64,000 nucleotides of DNA from Nocardia suismassiliense. Its GTDB lineage: Bacteria > Actinomycetota > Actinomycetes > Mycobacteriales > Mycobacteriaceae. Below, piece after piece: positions 17,352 to 26,308 of this stretch. Each line of letters starts with the position of its first letter. The first letter of the stretch is position 1. The DNA lies in the NCBI RefSeq assembly GCF_900269665.1, contig NZ_LT985361.1:1076349-1140348 (forward strand). The letters run 5' to 3'. The translations under genes and the position numbers were made by a program. The notes beneath the pieces are model-generated. The model did no database searches and was not told the origin of the DNA. It worked only from the letters and a program-made list of their open reading frames with translations.

Positions 17352-18454
17352 TGACCGCACCGGAATTGCTGAACGAACCGGTGATCGCGCCGCCGGTGCC
17401 CGTGAAGGCGCGCCGGGGCATACCCGGTCTGCGCTTGTTCTCGATGACCGCGGGCTTGCAGCGGGTGACGTTGATCTTCGGGCTGAGCCTGGTCGGGTTC
17501 TTCGTGCTCGCGGCCATCTTCGCTCCGCTCATCGCGCCGTACGGCTTCGCCCAGAGCACCGCCGACGGTGTCGATTTCGCACGGCAGCAGGCGCCGTCGG
17601 CCGAGCACTGGTTCGGTACCTCGGTCCGCGGCGAGGACGTGTTCTCCCGGGTGATCTTCGGCGCCCGCACCGCGCTGTTCGTCATCGCGATCTCGCTGGT
17701 GCTCTCGCTGTTCGTCGGGGTGCCGCTCGGCTTGCTGTCCGGCTACGTCGGGCGCTGGCTGGACCGCGTGCTGGTGCTGTTCATGGACGCGATGTACGCG
17801 TTCCCGACGCTGCTGCTGGCGATCGTGGTGTCCATCGTGGTCGCGGGTGGCCGGTCCACCAGTTTGGGTGGCGTGCTGTCCGCGGCGGTGGCCATCACGG
17901 CCGTCTTCGTGCCGCAATACTTTCGGGTGGTGCGCAACGCGACCATCGCGGTGAAGAACGAACCGTACGTGGACGCCGCCCGGGTGACCGGCGCGTCCAC
18001 CACGCGAATCCTGTTCCGGCACATCTTCGCCAACGTCACGCAGTCGCTGCCGGTGATCGTCACCCTCAACGGGTCCGAGGCCATCCTCACGCTGGCCGGG
18101 CTCGGCTTCCTGGGATTCGGCATCGAGCCGACCCAGGCCGCCGAGTGGGGTTACGACCTGAACAAGGCGCTGTCCGACGTCTCCAACGGCATCTGGTGGA
18201 CCGGTATCTTCCCCGGTTTCGCCATCGTGCTCGTGGTGCTCGGCATGACCCTGGTCGGCGAGAGCCTCAACGAGGTGCTCAACCCGATCCTGCGTACCCG
18301 GCGCTCGGTCGCCTCGGCGCCGGGCGACGCCATCACCGTCGCGGGCATCGAAGTCGCCGACCCGGCCGAACTCGACCGTGCCGCCGTCACCCAAACCGAC
18401 GGCAAGAACGTCGATTTGGTCAAGGACGGCACTGCCGGGAAGGAGACACCATGA
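17351..18454 (+). CDS. ABC transporter permease, DppC/OppC type
   Basis: A 367-aa second permease of the importer: an N-terminal helix (LIFGLSLVGFFVLAAIFAPL), then a five-helix core with the coupling motif NEPYVDAARVTGASTTRILF and HIFANV. The HWFGTSVRGEDVFSRVIFG block before the core is characteristic of the DppC subclass. A hydrophilic tail of ~60 residues follows the last helix. It overlaps its neighbours at both ends (TGATG and ATGA). Confidence 0.92.
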   Translation: MTAPELLNEPVIAPPVPVKARRGIPGLRLFSMTAGLQRVTLIFGLSLVGFFVLAAIFAPLIAPYGFAQSTADGVDFARQQAPSAEHWFGTSVRGEDVFSRVIFGARTALFVIAISLVLSLFVGVPLGLLSGYVGRWLDRVLVLFMDAMYAFPTLLLAIVVSIVVAGGRSTSLGGVLSAAVAITAVFVPQYFRVVRNATIAVKNEPYVDAARVTGASTTRILFRHIFANVTQSLPVIVTLNGSEAILTLAGLGFLGFGIEPTQAAEWGYDLNKALSDVSNGIWWTGIFPGFAIVLVVLGMTLVGESLNEVLNPILRTRRSVASAPGDAITVAGIEVADPAELDRAAVTQTDGKNVDLVKDGTAGKETP

Positions 18455-20142
18455 CCACCCCAGCGGTGACCGTCGATCGCGGGCAGCCTGCGCTGTCCAT
18501 CGAGTCGCTCTCGGTCACCTTCGCCACCGACGCCGGACCCGTCTACGCGGTCTCCGACGTCTCCTACGAGGTGTTCCCCGGCGAGGTGCTCGCCATCGTC
18601 GGGGAGTCCGGTTCGGGCAAGTCGGTCAGTTCGCGCACCGCGATGGGTCTGCTACCGCAGACCGCACGGGTGCGCGGTCTGGTCACCCTCGGCACCGAGA
18701 CCATCACCTCGATGAACGAGCGGCAGCTCACCGCGCTGCGCGGTGGCGCGATCTCGATGGTGTTCCAGGAGCCGGGCCTCGCGCTCGACCCGCTGTTCAC
18801 CGTCGGCTTCCAGATCGGCGAGGCGCTGCGCGCGCACTCGCAGATGAGCAAGAAGGACGCGAAGGCCCGCGCCATCGAACTGCTTCGCATGGTCGGGCTG
18901 CCCGACCCGGAGCATCGGGTCAACTTCTACCCGCACCAGCTCTCCGGCGGGCAGAAGCAGCGCGTGGTGATCGCCATCGCCATCGCCTGCGAGCCGAAGG
19001 TGATCATCGCCGACGAGCCGACCACGGCCCTCGACGTGACGGTGCAGGCGGAGATCCTGGAGCTGCTGCGCGACCTGCGCGACCGGATCGGCAGCGCCAT
19101 CGTGCTGATCACGCACAACATGGGTGTGGTGGCCGACCTGGCCGACCGCGTCGTGGTGATGCGCAACGGCCGGGTGGTCGAGCAGGCTCCGGTGGACGAG
19201 CTGTTCGCGAATCCCAAAAAGGACTACACCCGGGCGCTGCTCGCGGCCGTCCCGCACCTGGGCACCGAGCAGCTGGCGCACGGTCCGGCCGAAGAGGTGG
19301 CCGCGACCGCCGAGCCGGTGCTCGAGGTGTGCGATCTGGTCGTCGAGTTCCCCGGCTCGTTCGGGCGGCCGCCGTTCCGCGCGGTCGACGAGGTGAATCT
19401 GTGCATCGGGCCCGGCGAAACCCTGGGCCTGGTGGGCGAATCGGGCTCGGGCAAGTCGACCATCGGCCGCTGTGTCGCCGCGTTGCAACGCCCCACCTCG
19501 GGCGTGGTGAAGATACGCGGGCAGGACATCGCGGGCCTGTCCGGGCGCAAGCTGCGGCCGATCCGGCGGCGCTTCGGCTTCGTCTTCCAGGATCCGGCCA
19601 GCTCGCTGAATCCGCGGCTCACCGTCGGCGAGTGCGTCGCCGAGCCACTGCTCGTGCACAAGATGGGCAGCGCCGCGGAGATCAAGGCACGGGTGCGCAA
19701 ACTGCTCGACGATGTGCAGCTGCCCGCGGGCACCGAGCGGCGGTATCCGCACGAGCTGTCCGGCGGTCAGCGCCAGCGTGCCAGCCTGGCCAGGGCACTG
19801 GTCCTGGATCCGGATCTGCTGGTCGCCGACGAGCCGACCAGTGCGCTCGACGTCTCCGTGCAGGCCGCGGTGCTGGAGCTGTTCGGTCAGCTGCAGCGCG
19901 AATGCGGGTGGGCCTGCCTGTTCATCAGCCACGATCTCGCGGTTGTCGATCAGCTGGCCGACCGGATCGTGGTGCTGCGCAACGGCGCGGTGGTGGAGCA
20001 GGGCGATCGCGATCGCATCCTGCGCGCACCGACCGAGGAGTACACCCAGCGCCTGGTCGCCGCGGTGCCGGTGCCCGATCCGGTGGAGCAACGCAGACGC
20101 CGGGCGGAGAGCGCGGCATTGTTCGCGACCGAGATCACGTGA
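18451..20142 (+). CDS. fused double-ATPase of the peptide ABC transporter (DppD-DppF type)
   Basis: A 563-aa protein containing two complete ABC modules in one chain. Each has a Walker A GESGSGKS, a signature (LSGGQKQR in the first, LSGGQRQR in the second) and Walker B (IIADEPTTALD and LVADEPTSALD). It replaces the separate DppD and DppF ATPases and energises import through the preceding permeases. ATG 18451 overlaps the permease stop as ATGA and follows AAGGAG. A hairpin at 20174-20204 ends the operon. Confidence 0.94.
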   Translation: MTTPAVTVDRGQPALSIESLSVTFATDAGPVYAVSDVSYEVFPGEVLAIVGESGSGKSVSSRTAMGLLPQTARVRGLVTLGTETITSMNERQLTALRGGAISMVFQEPGLALDPLFTVGFQIGEALRAHSQMSKKDAKARAIELLRMVGLPDPEHRVNFYPHQLSGGQKQRVVIAIAIACEPKVIIADEPTTALDVTVQAEILELLRDLRDRIGSAIVLITHNMGVVADLADRVVVMRNGRVVEQAPVDELFANPKKDYTRALLAAVPHLGTEQLAHGPAEEVAATAEPVLEVCDLVVEFPGSFGRPPFRAVDEVNLCIGPGETLGLVGESGSGKSTIGRCVAALQRPTSGVVKIRGQDIAGLSGRKLRPIRRRFGFVFQDPASSLNPRLTVGECVAEPLLVHKMGSAAEIKARVRKLLDDVQLPAGTERRYPHELSGGQRQRASLARALVLDPDLLVADEPTSALDVSVQAAVLELFGQLQRECGWACLFISHDLAVVDQLADRIVVLRNGAVVEQGDRDRILRAPTEEYTQRLVAAVPVPDPVEQRRRRAESAALFATEIT

Positions 20143-20173
20143 CGCGACAAGTGGTCTCGTAGGTATATGGGTA

Positions 20174-20204
20174 GCTCGTCGGGTACGCCCGGGACCCGAC
20201 GAGC
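20174..20204 (+). terminator. terminator hairpin after the peptide transporter operon
   Basis: The perfect 11-bp stem GCTCGTCGGGT (20174-20184)/ACCCGACGAGC (20194-20204) has a 9-nt loop and starts 31 bases after the ATPase stop. No T-tract follows. Confidence 0.7.
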
Positions 20205-20363
20205 AACCTCCGGCCGGTCCGGTTGTCAAGTCCCACGACGCTTTCGACCGGCAAAATACGCGCAGAGGCGGATCAGCGGCGGGACAGCTGCGAGGTCGTT
20301 ATCCGGTTCCGGTAGCGTGAGCAGGCATCTATCCGCCGATTCGGTTTGGAGCTTTCCCCGAAA

Positions 20364-21440
<1,077 letters not shown>

Positions 21441-21452
21441 GCTTCACCCAAA

Positions 21453-21505
21453 TACAACAAACCAGCGTCCCGCATCGCTCAGATGCGGGACGCTGGTGTG
21501 TTGTA
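21453..21505. terminator. very long terminator hairpin after purM
   Basis: The 16-bp perfect stem ACCAGCGTCCCGCATC (21461-21476)/complement (21482-21497) around a GCTCA loop is extended by seven more pairs (TACAACA/TGTTGTA) after a single A/G mismatch, giving a 53-nt hairpin. It lies just after the purM stop. Confidence 0.85.
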
Positions 21506-21542
21506 AGCCTTTTCGGCGGTATCCGTCAACGCGCGGCAACGC

Positions 21543-21576
21543 CTGAAGGGGGAGGAACGCTGTCCTCCCCCTTCAG
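21543..21576 (-). terminator. terminator hairpin after the DUF3073 gene
   Basis: The perfect 14-bp arms CTGAAGGGGGAGGA and TCCTCCCCCTTCAG enclose a 6-nt loop. It lies 13 bases downstream of the minus-strand DUF3073 stop and back to back with the purM hairpin. Confidence 0.8.
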
Positions 21577-21589
21577 ACGTTGCTCCGAG

Positions 21590-21796
21590 TCAGCGGCGCC
21601 AGTCGTCGTAGTCGTCCTCTTCCCACTTGGATGAGGACTTGTCCGCGTCGTGCTCATCGGACAGCACACCACTCCGTTGGGAGTTGGGGCTTCCCGAAAG
21701 CTCGCGCTGAAGGCTCGCGAAGTCGCTCGGCGGGCTGCTGTACTTCAGCTCGCGTGCGACCTTGGTCTGCTTTGCCTTAGCCCGGCCACGGCCCAT
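21590..21796 (-). CDS. DUF3073 domain-containing protein
   Basis: A 68-aa conserved actinobacterial protein, the counterpart of M. tuberculosis Rv0810c next to purM. It opens with the basic MGRGRAKAKQTKVARELKY and ends in an acidic WEEDDYDDWRR tail, with no membrane segment. The function is unknown; the basic head suggests nucleic-acid binding, but that is inference. It converges with purM, with two back-to-back hairpins between them. Confidence 0.9.
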   Translation of the reverse strand: MGRGRAKAKQTKVARELKYSSPPSDFASLQRELSGSPNSQRSGVLSDEHDADKSSSKWEEDDYDDWRR

Positions 21797-21972
21797 GGCT
21801 GACCCCCTCGCGTCACTGCGGGGCGGCCTGGGGTTTGGTTGGCGGCCCCGTTCGAATTAATACTCTTCCTGACAGACACTTTAGCGTGTGTCCGGCCGTC
21901 CCGCTTCCAGGAGTGCCTGAAGAACCTTCGAAGTGGTTCCGTTTGCCCGGTTGTCGCCCTCGGTCCGCCCGG

Positions 21973-22926
21973 CTAGAGCACCCCGGGGATCGCCCGGATC
22001 ACGCCGACCCTGGCCCCGCCGCCGAGCACCGGAGGTGCCGCGAGCTCGGCGTGCGCGTCGGTCCAGTCGATCCCGATCCGGTGCAAAATGGCCAGCGTCA
22101 GGGGCATTCGAGCACGGTCGCTACCGTCCTCGATCTTGTATGCGAACGCGGTGCCGTCGGGCAGCGCACCCGCGTGCACACCGTCCGCGCCGATCTTGCA
22201 GACCAGTCCCGGGGTGGCCTCCATGGTCAATAAATCGGGGGCGTTGGTGCCGGAAATCACTCGCGGATGGGCGCGGATGGCGTCGGCGACGCGGCGCTCC
22301 GGCGCGTCGGGCGCGGCGGTCGCCATGGTCGCGAACACCCGAGCCAGGTTCACCAGCGACACCGGAATGATCGGCAGGCCACAGCCATCGATGCCGAGAT
22401 CTGTCTCGGGTTCGCCGGTGAGATCGGCGACGGTGGCGAGCACCGCCTGCTGCAGCGGATGGCCCTCGTCGAGGTAGCCCTCGGTCGGCCAGCCGTTGAT
22501 CGCACAGGTCGCCAGCATCGCGGCGTGCTTGCCCGAGCAGTTCATGTAGATGCGCCGAGATCCCTGCGAACCCGAAAGCACGGCCGCGCGCGCCTTGTCG
22601 TCGACCGGCAGATCCGGCGGGCACTCCAGCGACTTCTCGTCGAAGCCGAAGCGGTCGAGCAGCCTGCGCACCAGCGCGACATGATCGGGTTCGCCGTAGT
22701 GCGAGGCGGTCGCGATGGCGAGCTCGGCATCGTCGACGGGCTCGAACCCGTGGCGCAGCAAGGTGATCGCCTGCATGGGCTTGTTGGTGGAGCGCGGGAA
22801 GATCGGCAGGTGCACCTCGCCGAGGGTGAGCGTCGGCTCGCCGTCGGGATCGAGGATGACCGCCGAGCCGCGGTGTACGCACTCGCGGAATCCGGAGCGG
22901 ACTACTTCGACCAGTTCCACACTCAC
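21973..22926 (-). CDS. asparaginase (L-asparaginase II family)
   Basis: A 317-aa protein of the Rhizobium etli-type asparaginase family (PF06089). Recognisable blocks are PIFPRSTNKPMQA near the N-terminus, YMNCSGKHAAMLA with the family's conserved Cys, IDGCGLPI in the middle and KIGADGVHAGALPDG near the C-terminus. It probably hydrolyses asparagine to aspartate and ammonia in the cytosol. GTG 22926 overlaps the stop of the upstream MOSC gene as GTGA, so the pair forms a coupled operon. It is an insertion relative to the mycobacterial DUF3073-ygfZ neighbourhood. Confidence 0.85.
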   Translation of the reverse strand: MSVELVEVVRSGFRECVHRGSAVILDPDGEPTLTLGEVHLPIFPRSTNKPMQAITLLRHGFEPVDDAELAIATASHYGEPDHVALVRRLLDRFGFDEKSLECPPDLPVDDKARAAVLSGSQGSRRIYMNCSGKHAAMLATCAINGWPTEGYLDEGHPLQQAVLATVADLTGEPETDLGIDGCGLPIIPVSLVNLARVFATMATAAPDAPERRVADAIRAHPRVISGTNAPDLLTMEATPGLVCKIGADGVHAGALPDGTAFAYKIEDGSDRARMPLTLAILHRIGIDWTDAHAELAAPPVLGGGARVGVIRAIPGVL

Positions 22927-23657
22927 AGTTGTGCTCCCGTGTCGAGTTCGGCGCCACGTCGGGTGGCCGGATCTGCTGGTTCGTCGGCGCGCTGCCGGAC
23001 CGCGCGGTCGGCGTTGGCCTGCCTGCGCGTATGACGTTCGATCTGCATGCGGATGTCGTCGGAGAGGGTCGGCTCCGCGGCCGCGAGGAACACGAGCCGG
23101 TCCGGGTCGGCGCCGGTGAAGACGTCGCGCACGGTGATGCCGTGGTCCGGCACGTGCACCACCGACACCGGGTCGCCCGCGCCGATCGTGCCCTCGGTCA
23201 GCACCCGCAGGTAGGCGCCGGTGTCGCTGCGCAGCGCGAATCGCTTGACCCACTTGGCTTCCCCGGCCCAGTGCTGGAAGGTGGCGCACGGCACCCGCGG
23301 CGCGCTCACCTCGAGCAGCGTGTCGCCGATGGTCCAGCGGGCGCCGACCACCGCGTCGCTGACCGCGAGTCCCTCGATGCGCAGGTTCTCGCCGAACCAG
23401 CCCGCGGGCAAGTCCCGATCCAGCTCGCTGCCCCAGCGCTGGGCGTCCTCGTCGGCATAGGCATAGACGGCCTGGTGCACACCGCCATGATCCTTGACGT
23501 TGCAGACGTGATCTCCGTCGAGCCCGAGCGCGCGCACTGGTACCCGGCCCGGCCTCGGCCGCTTGTCGATCGCGGATTTGCCGACGCGGCCCGGCACGTC
23601 GAGGTCGGCGTGCACCACGCAGACGGCCAGCACCTGGCCGGTATCACCTGGTCGCAC
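22923..23657 (-). CDS. MOSC domain-containing protein (YiiM-like)
   Basis: About 244 aa. The MOSC (molybdenum cofactor sulfurase C-terminal) fold is shown by VRALGLDGDHVCNVKDHGGVHQAVYAY, then GWFGENLRIEGL, and the conserved Cys in APRVPCATFQ, which probably handles sulfur or a Moco-bound ligand. An approximately 75-residue C-terminal helical extension (LSDDIRMQIERH) resembles the YiiM 3-alpha tail. GTG 23657 is favoured because AGGAAG lies six bases upstream; GTG 23663 is an alternative. The stop overlaps the asparaginase start. Confidence 0.82.
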   Translation of the reverse strand: MRPGDTGQVLAVCVVHADLDVPGRVGKSAIDKRPRPGRVPVRALGLDGDHVCNVKDHGGVHQAVYAYADEDAQRWGSELDRDLPAGWFGENLRIEGLAVSDAVVGARWTIGDTLLEVSAPRVPCATFQHWAGEAKWVKRFALRSDTGAYLRVLTEGTIGAGDPVSVVHVPDHGITVRDVFTGADPDRLVFLAAAEPTLSDDIRMQIERHTRRQANADRAVRQRADEPADPATRRGAELDTGAQL

Positions 23658-23784
23658 AGTCACTTCCTCTCGTCACGTGGTCGGGTGCCGTCGGTACGCC
23701 GGAATGGCGGATGCGGTCGCTCGGCTGGTACCCAGCGGGCGACGCGGGGCCGGTGCCCCTGCGGTATTCGATGGCCATGGCGGG

Positions 23785-24897
23785 TCAGCGGCCGCGGGGC
23801 CGATCGACGGCGAGCCTGCCCGCCTGCGGTTCGTCGTCCCTGGGGACGGAGTCGGGATCGATGGCCGCTGCGGTCGTTCCGGCCGTCAGCGCGGTGTCCG
23901 CCGGGACGGTGCGTTTGACCAGTGCGAGCGCGATGGGGCCGAGTTCGTAGTGGTCGATGACGGTGCCGAGGCGACCGATGGTGCGGCCGCCCGCGGTGAG
24001 GTCGTCGCCGGTGGCGGGGCGCTCGTCGGCCGAACCGTCCAGGTGCAGCAGCACCAGGTGCCGCGGCGGCTTGCCGAGGTTGTGTACCCGTGCCACCGTC
24101 TCCTGGCCGCGGTAACAGCCCTTGTCCAGGTGCACGGCGCCGTATTCGGCGACTCCGCCGATCCAGCGGGCCTCGTGCGGGATGGTGCGCTCGTCGGTGT
24201 CCAGGCCGATGCGGGGTCGCACGGCGGCGACTCGCAGCGCCTCGAACGCCCACATGCCCGCCGGTTCGGCCCCGGCCTCGGTCAGCCGGGTCCACCACTC
24301 GGCGAGCCGGTCGCGGGGGACCAGCAGATCGAAGGAGTCGGCGGTCGGCCACGGCATGCGCCGCAGGAAACCGCCGTCGGGCAGCGGCACGGCCTCGTAG
24401 GTGCCGGGCAGGGTCGCGACGCCGACGGCGGCGGCCACCTCGGCGGCCTTGGGTCCGAGCAGGCTCAGCACCGTGTACTCGGACTCCGCCGGCTTGGCAT
24501 CGGCCCAGAAGACCATCTTGCGCAGGAACTCCAGCAGCGCGGGGCCGCGGTCGCCTTCGGTATCGATCCAGACCGTGTTGTCCAGCTCGGTGAGTACGAA
24601 ATGGTTCAGCACCCGGCCGTTGAGATCGAGGTCCAGGTTCTCCGCCGACTGCCCGTCGCTCAAGGCGGCGATGTGCTGGCTGCTGATGGTGTGCAGCCAG
24701 GTCAGCCGCTCGGCGCCGGTGATGGTCAGGACGAAACGGTGCGAGCGATCGACGACCGCCGCGCGCTGGACGGCGGCGCGTTGTTCACCGAGCGGGTCAC
24801 CGTAGTGCCACGCGACGGCGGCGTCGGGCGAACCCGGCGCTCCCGCGACGGCTCCCGAAACAGCGAGGATGGGGCTGGGCGCAACGACCACGGACAC
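23785..24897 (-). CDS. ygfZ: YgfZ/GcvT-like folate-binding protein (Fe-S cluster assembly/repair)
   Basis: A 370-aa protein, the counterpart of Rv0811c. It carries the YgfZ signature KGCYRGQE and the upstream RIGLDTDERTIPHEA; both mark folate-binding proteins that help maintain Fe-S enzymes. The GTG at 24897 is preceded by TACAGT on the minus strand (24909-24904) with a seven-base gap, so the mRNA is probably leaderless. It is divergent from pabC, which also looks leaderless. Confidence 0.9.
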   Translation of the reverse strand: MSVVVAPSPILAVSGAVAGAPGSPDAAVAWHYGDPLGEQRAAVQRAAVVDRSHRFVLTITGAERLTWLHTISSQHIAALSDGQSAENLDLDLNGRVLNHFVLTELDNTVWIDTEGDRGPALLEFLRKMVFWADAKPAESEYTVLSLLGPKAAEVAAAVGVATLPGTYEAVPLPDGGFLRRMPWPTADSFDLLVPRDRLAEWWTRLTEAGAEPAGMWAFEALRVAAVRPRIGLDTDERTIPHEARWIGGVAEYGAVHLDKGCYRGQETVARVHNLGKPPRHLVLLHLDGSADERPATGDDLTAGGRTIGRLGTVIDHYELGPIALALVKRTVPADTALTAGTTAAAIDPDSVPRDDEPQAGRLAVDRPRGR

Positions 24898-25091
24898 GTT
24901 TCCACTGTAGGCGGGGCCGGAGTCGGGTGCCCGAACCGGGGCTGTGCGGGAGTGTGCGCGCGGCCGTTCGGAGACGTTCATGACGGCGAGTACGCGGCGT
25001 CCGGGTGAACCTCGGGCGGCAGCTTGTAAAAGATGCCGCGAAGTCTGCCGTGACATAGGCGAGACATAGCAACACCGCCTACTCTCGACGC

Positions 25092-26012
25092 ATGGTAGAT
25101 CGGGTTCTTGTCTCACTCGACGGCGCTGTCCGGGATCCGGACGCGCCGTTGTTGTATGCGGACGATATCGGCGTATTGCGGGGCGACGGTATTTTCGAAA
25201 CAGTTCTGGTGCGCGCGGGCAACGCGTGTGCGATCGAGTTTCATCTAGGCAGGCTGCGCCGGTCGGCGCAGGCGCTGGATCTGCCCGAGCCCGAACTGGG
25301 GCGGTGGCGGGAGGCGGTCGAGCGGGCCGCGAAAGAGTGGGGTGCAGACCGCGAAGGGGTGATGCGGCTGGTGCTCACCCGGGGGCGCGACTCGGAGCTA
25401 TCGGGCGTGACGGAGAAGGTGACGACCGGTGATCTCGCGGCCGCCGTTCCGGTGCCCACCGCGTACGTGCTCGTGCTACCCGTGCCGGATCGGGTGCAGA
25501 AGGCGCGGACCGACGGTGTCGCGGTGGTGACGCTGTCCCGCGGCATCTCGATCGACCTGGCGCAGGCCGCGCCGTGGCAACTGCTCGGCGCCAAGACGCT
25601 GTCCTACGCGTCCAATATGGCGGCCCTGCGGTTCGCGGCCCGGATGGGCGCCGACGACGTGATCTTCACCAGCACCGAGAACCGGGTGCTGGAGGGTCCG
25701 CGCTCGTCCGTGGTGATCGCGCGGGACAAGCAGCTGATCACCCCGCCCGCCAAGAACGGTGTGCTGCCGGGTGTCACCCAGCGTGCGCTGTTCGCCGAGG
25801 CGGAGAAGGCGGGGTGGGAATGTATCTACAAGTCGCTGTTCACCGCCGACCTGCTCACCTGCGACAGCGTGTGGATGATGTCGAGCGTCTCGCTCGCCGC
25901 GCGGGTGAACTCGCTGGACGGCTTGCGGATGTCGGCGCCCGATAACGCGCAGGAAATCATCGACCTGGTCGACCGTGGCGTCGAACGGGCCGGAGCCATC
26001 GGCGACTGGTAA
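25092..26012 (+). CDS. pabC: aminodeoxychorismate lyase (PLP fold type IV)
   Basis: A 306-aa class IV aminotransferase-fold enzyme, the counterpart of Rv0812, which makes p-aminobenzoate for folate. Family blocks include LYADDIGVLRGDGIFET, GAKTLSYASNM with the PLP-binding Lys, and ENRVLEGPRSSV. A -10-like TACTCT (25080-25085) ends six bases before ATG 25092, so translation is probably leaderless. Pairing with the divergent folate-binding YgfZ is consistent with folate metabolism. A D-amino-acid or branched-chain aminotransferase is a less likely alternative. Confidence 0.86.
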   Translation: MVDRVLVSLDGAVRDPDAPLLYADDIGVLRGDGIFETVLVRAGNACAIEFHLGRLRRSAQALDLPEPELGRWREAVERAAKEWGADREGVMRLVLTRGRDSELSGVTEKVTTGDLAAAVPVPTAYVLVLPVPDRVQKARTDGVAVVTLSRGISIDLAQAAPWQLLGAKTLSYASNMAALRFAARMGADDVIFTSTENRVLEGPRSSVVIARDKQLITPPAKNGVLPGVTQRALFAEAEKAGWECIYKSLFTADLLTCDSVWMMSSVSLAARVNSLDGLRMSAPDNAQEIIDLVDRGVERAGAIGDW

Positions 26013-26183
26013 CGCTCTGCGGCGACCGGTGACTGCCCGCACCGGCCGCCGACGGGTAGCCGTCGACGTGATGTGCGTCCTACTCGCCCGGCCGCAGGGC
26101 GGTAGGAGCTCGCAAAAGCGCTGTTGAAGGCCGAAAGTCCCCGTGTGTCGTGTCCTACGACTCACTGCTGCCGACCCTCCTCC
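26013..26183. other. spacer upstream of the cyd promoter
   Basis: No gene is seen. It contains a GC-rich imperfect repeat and leads into the palindromic cyd promoter region at 26184. Confidence 0.5.
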
Positions 26184-26210
26184 GACGTAGTATTACTACG
26201 TCATGTCGTA
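26184..26210 (+). promoter_or_regulatory. cyd operon promoter with overlapping palindromes
   Basis: The perfect palindrome GACGTAGTA-T-TACTACGTC (26184-26202) contains a good -10, TAGTAT (26188-26193). It shares its right arm with a second palindrome, CTACG-TCATGT-CGTAG (26196-26211), giving three alternating CGTAG/CTACG units. TACTAC/GTAGTA half-sites resemble BlaI/MecI/CopY-type operators; that assignment is inference. A repressor dimer here would block the start of cydABDC transcription. Confidence 0.6.
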
Positions 26211-26233
26211 GACGACGAGGAGGTCGTGGCACC

Positions 26234-26308
26234 GTGAGCGAGCGAACCGATGACGGAGCCGCCCCGGCGGTCATGACGCAGCCGAGCGCCGGCGAGGTCC
26301 GGCGATGA
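26234..26308 (+). CDS. 24-aa leader ORF translationally coupled to cydA
   Basis: GTG 26234, preceded ten bases earlier by a strong GAGGAGG, opens a 24-codon frame beginning VSERTDDGAAPAV. Its TGA (26306-26308) overlaps the cydA ATG as ATGA. The peptide has no recognisable motif. Its ribosome site is better than the one available to cydA (GAGG near 26294), so ribosomes loaded here could reinitiate at cydA. Confidence 0.55.
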   Translation: MSERTDDGAAPAVMTQPSAGEVRR

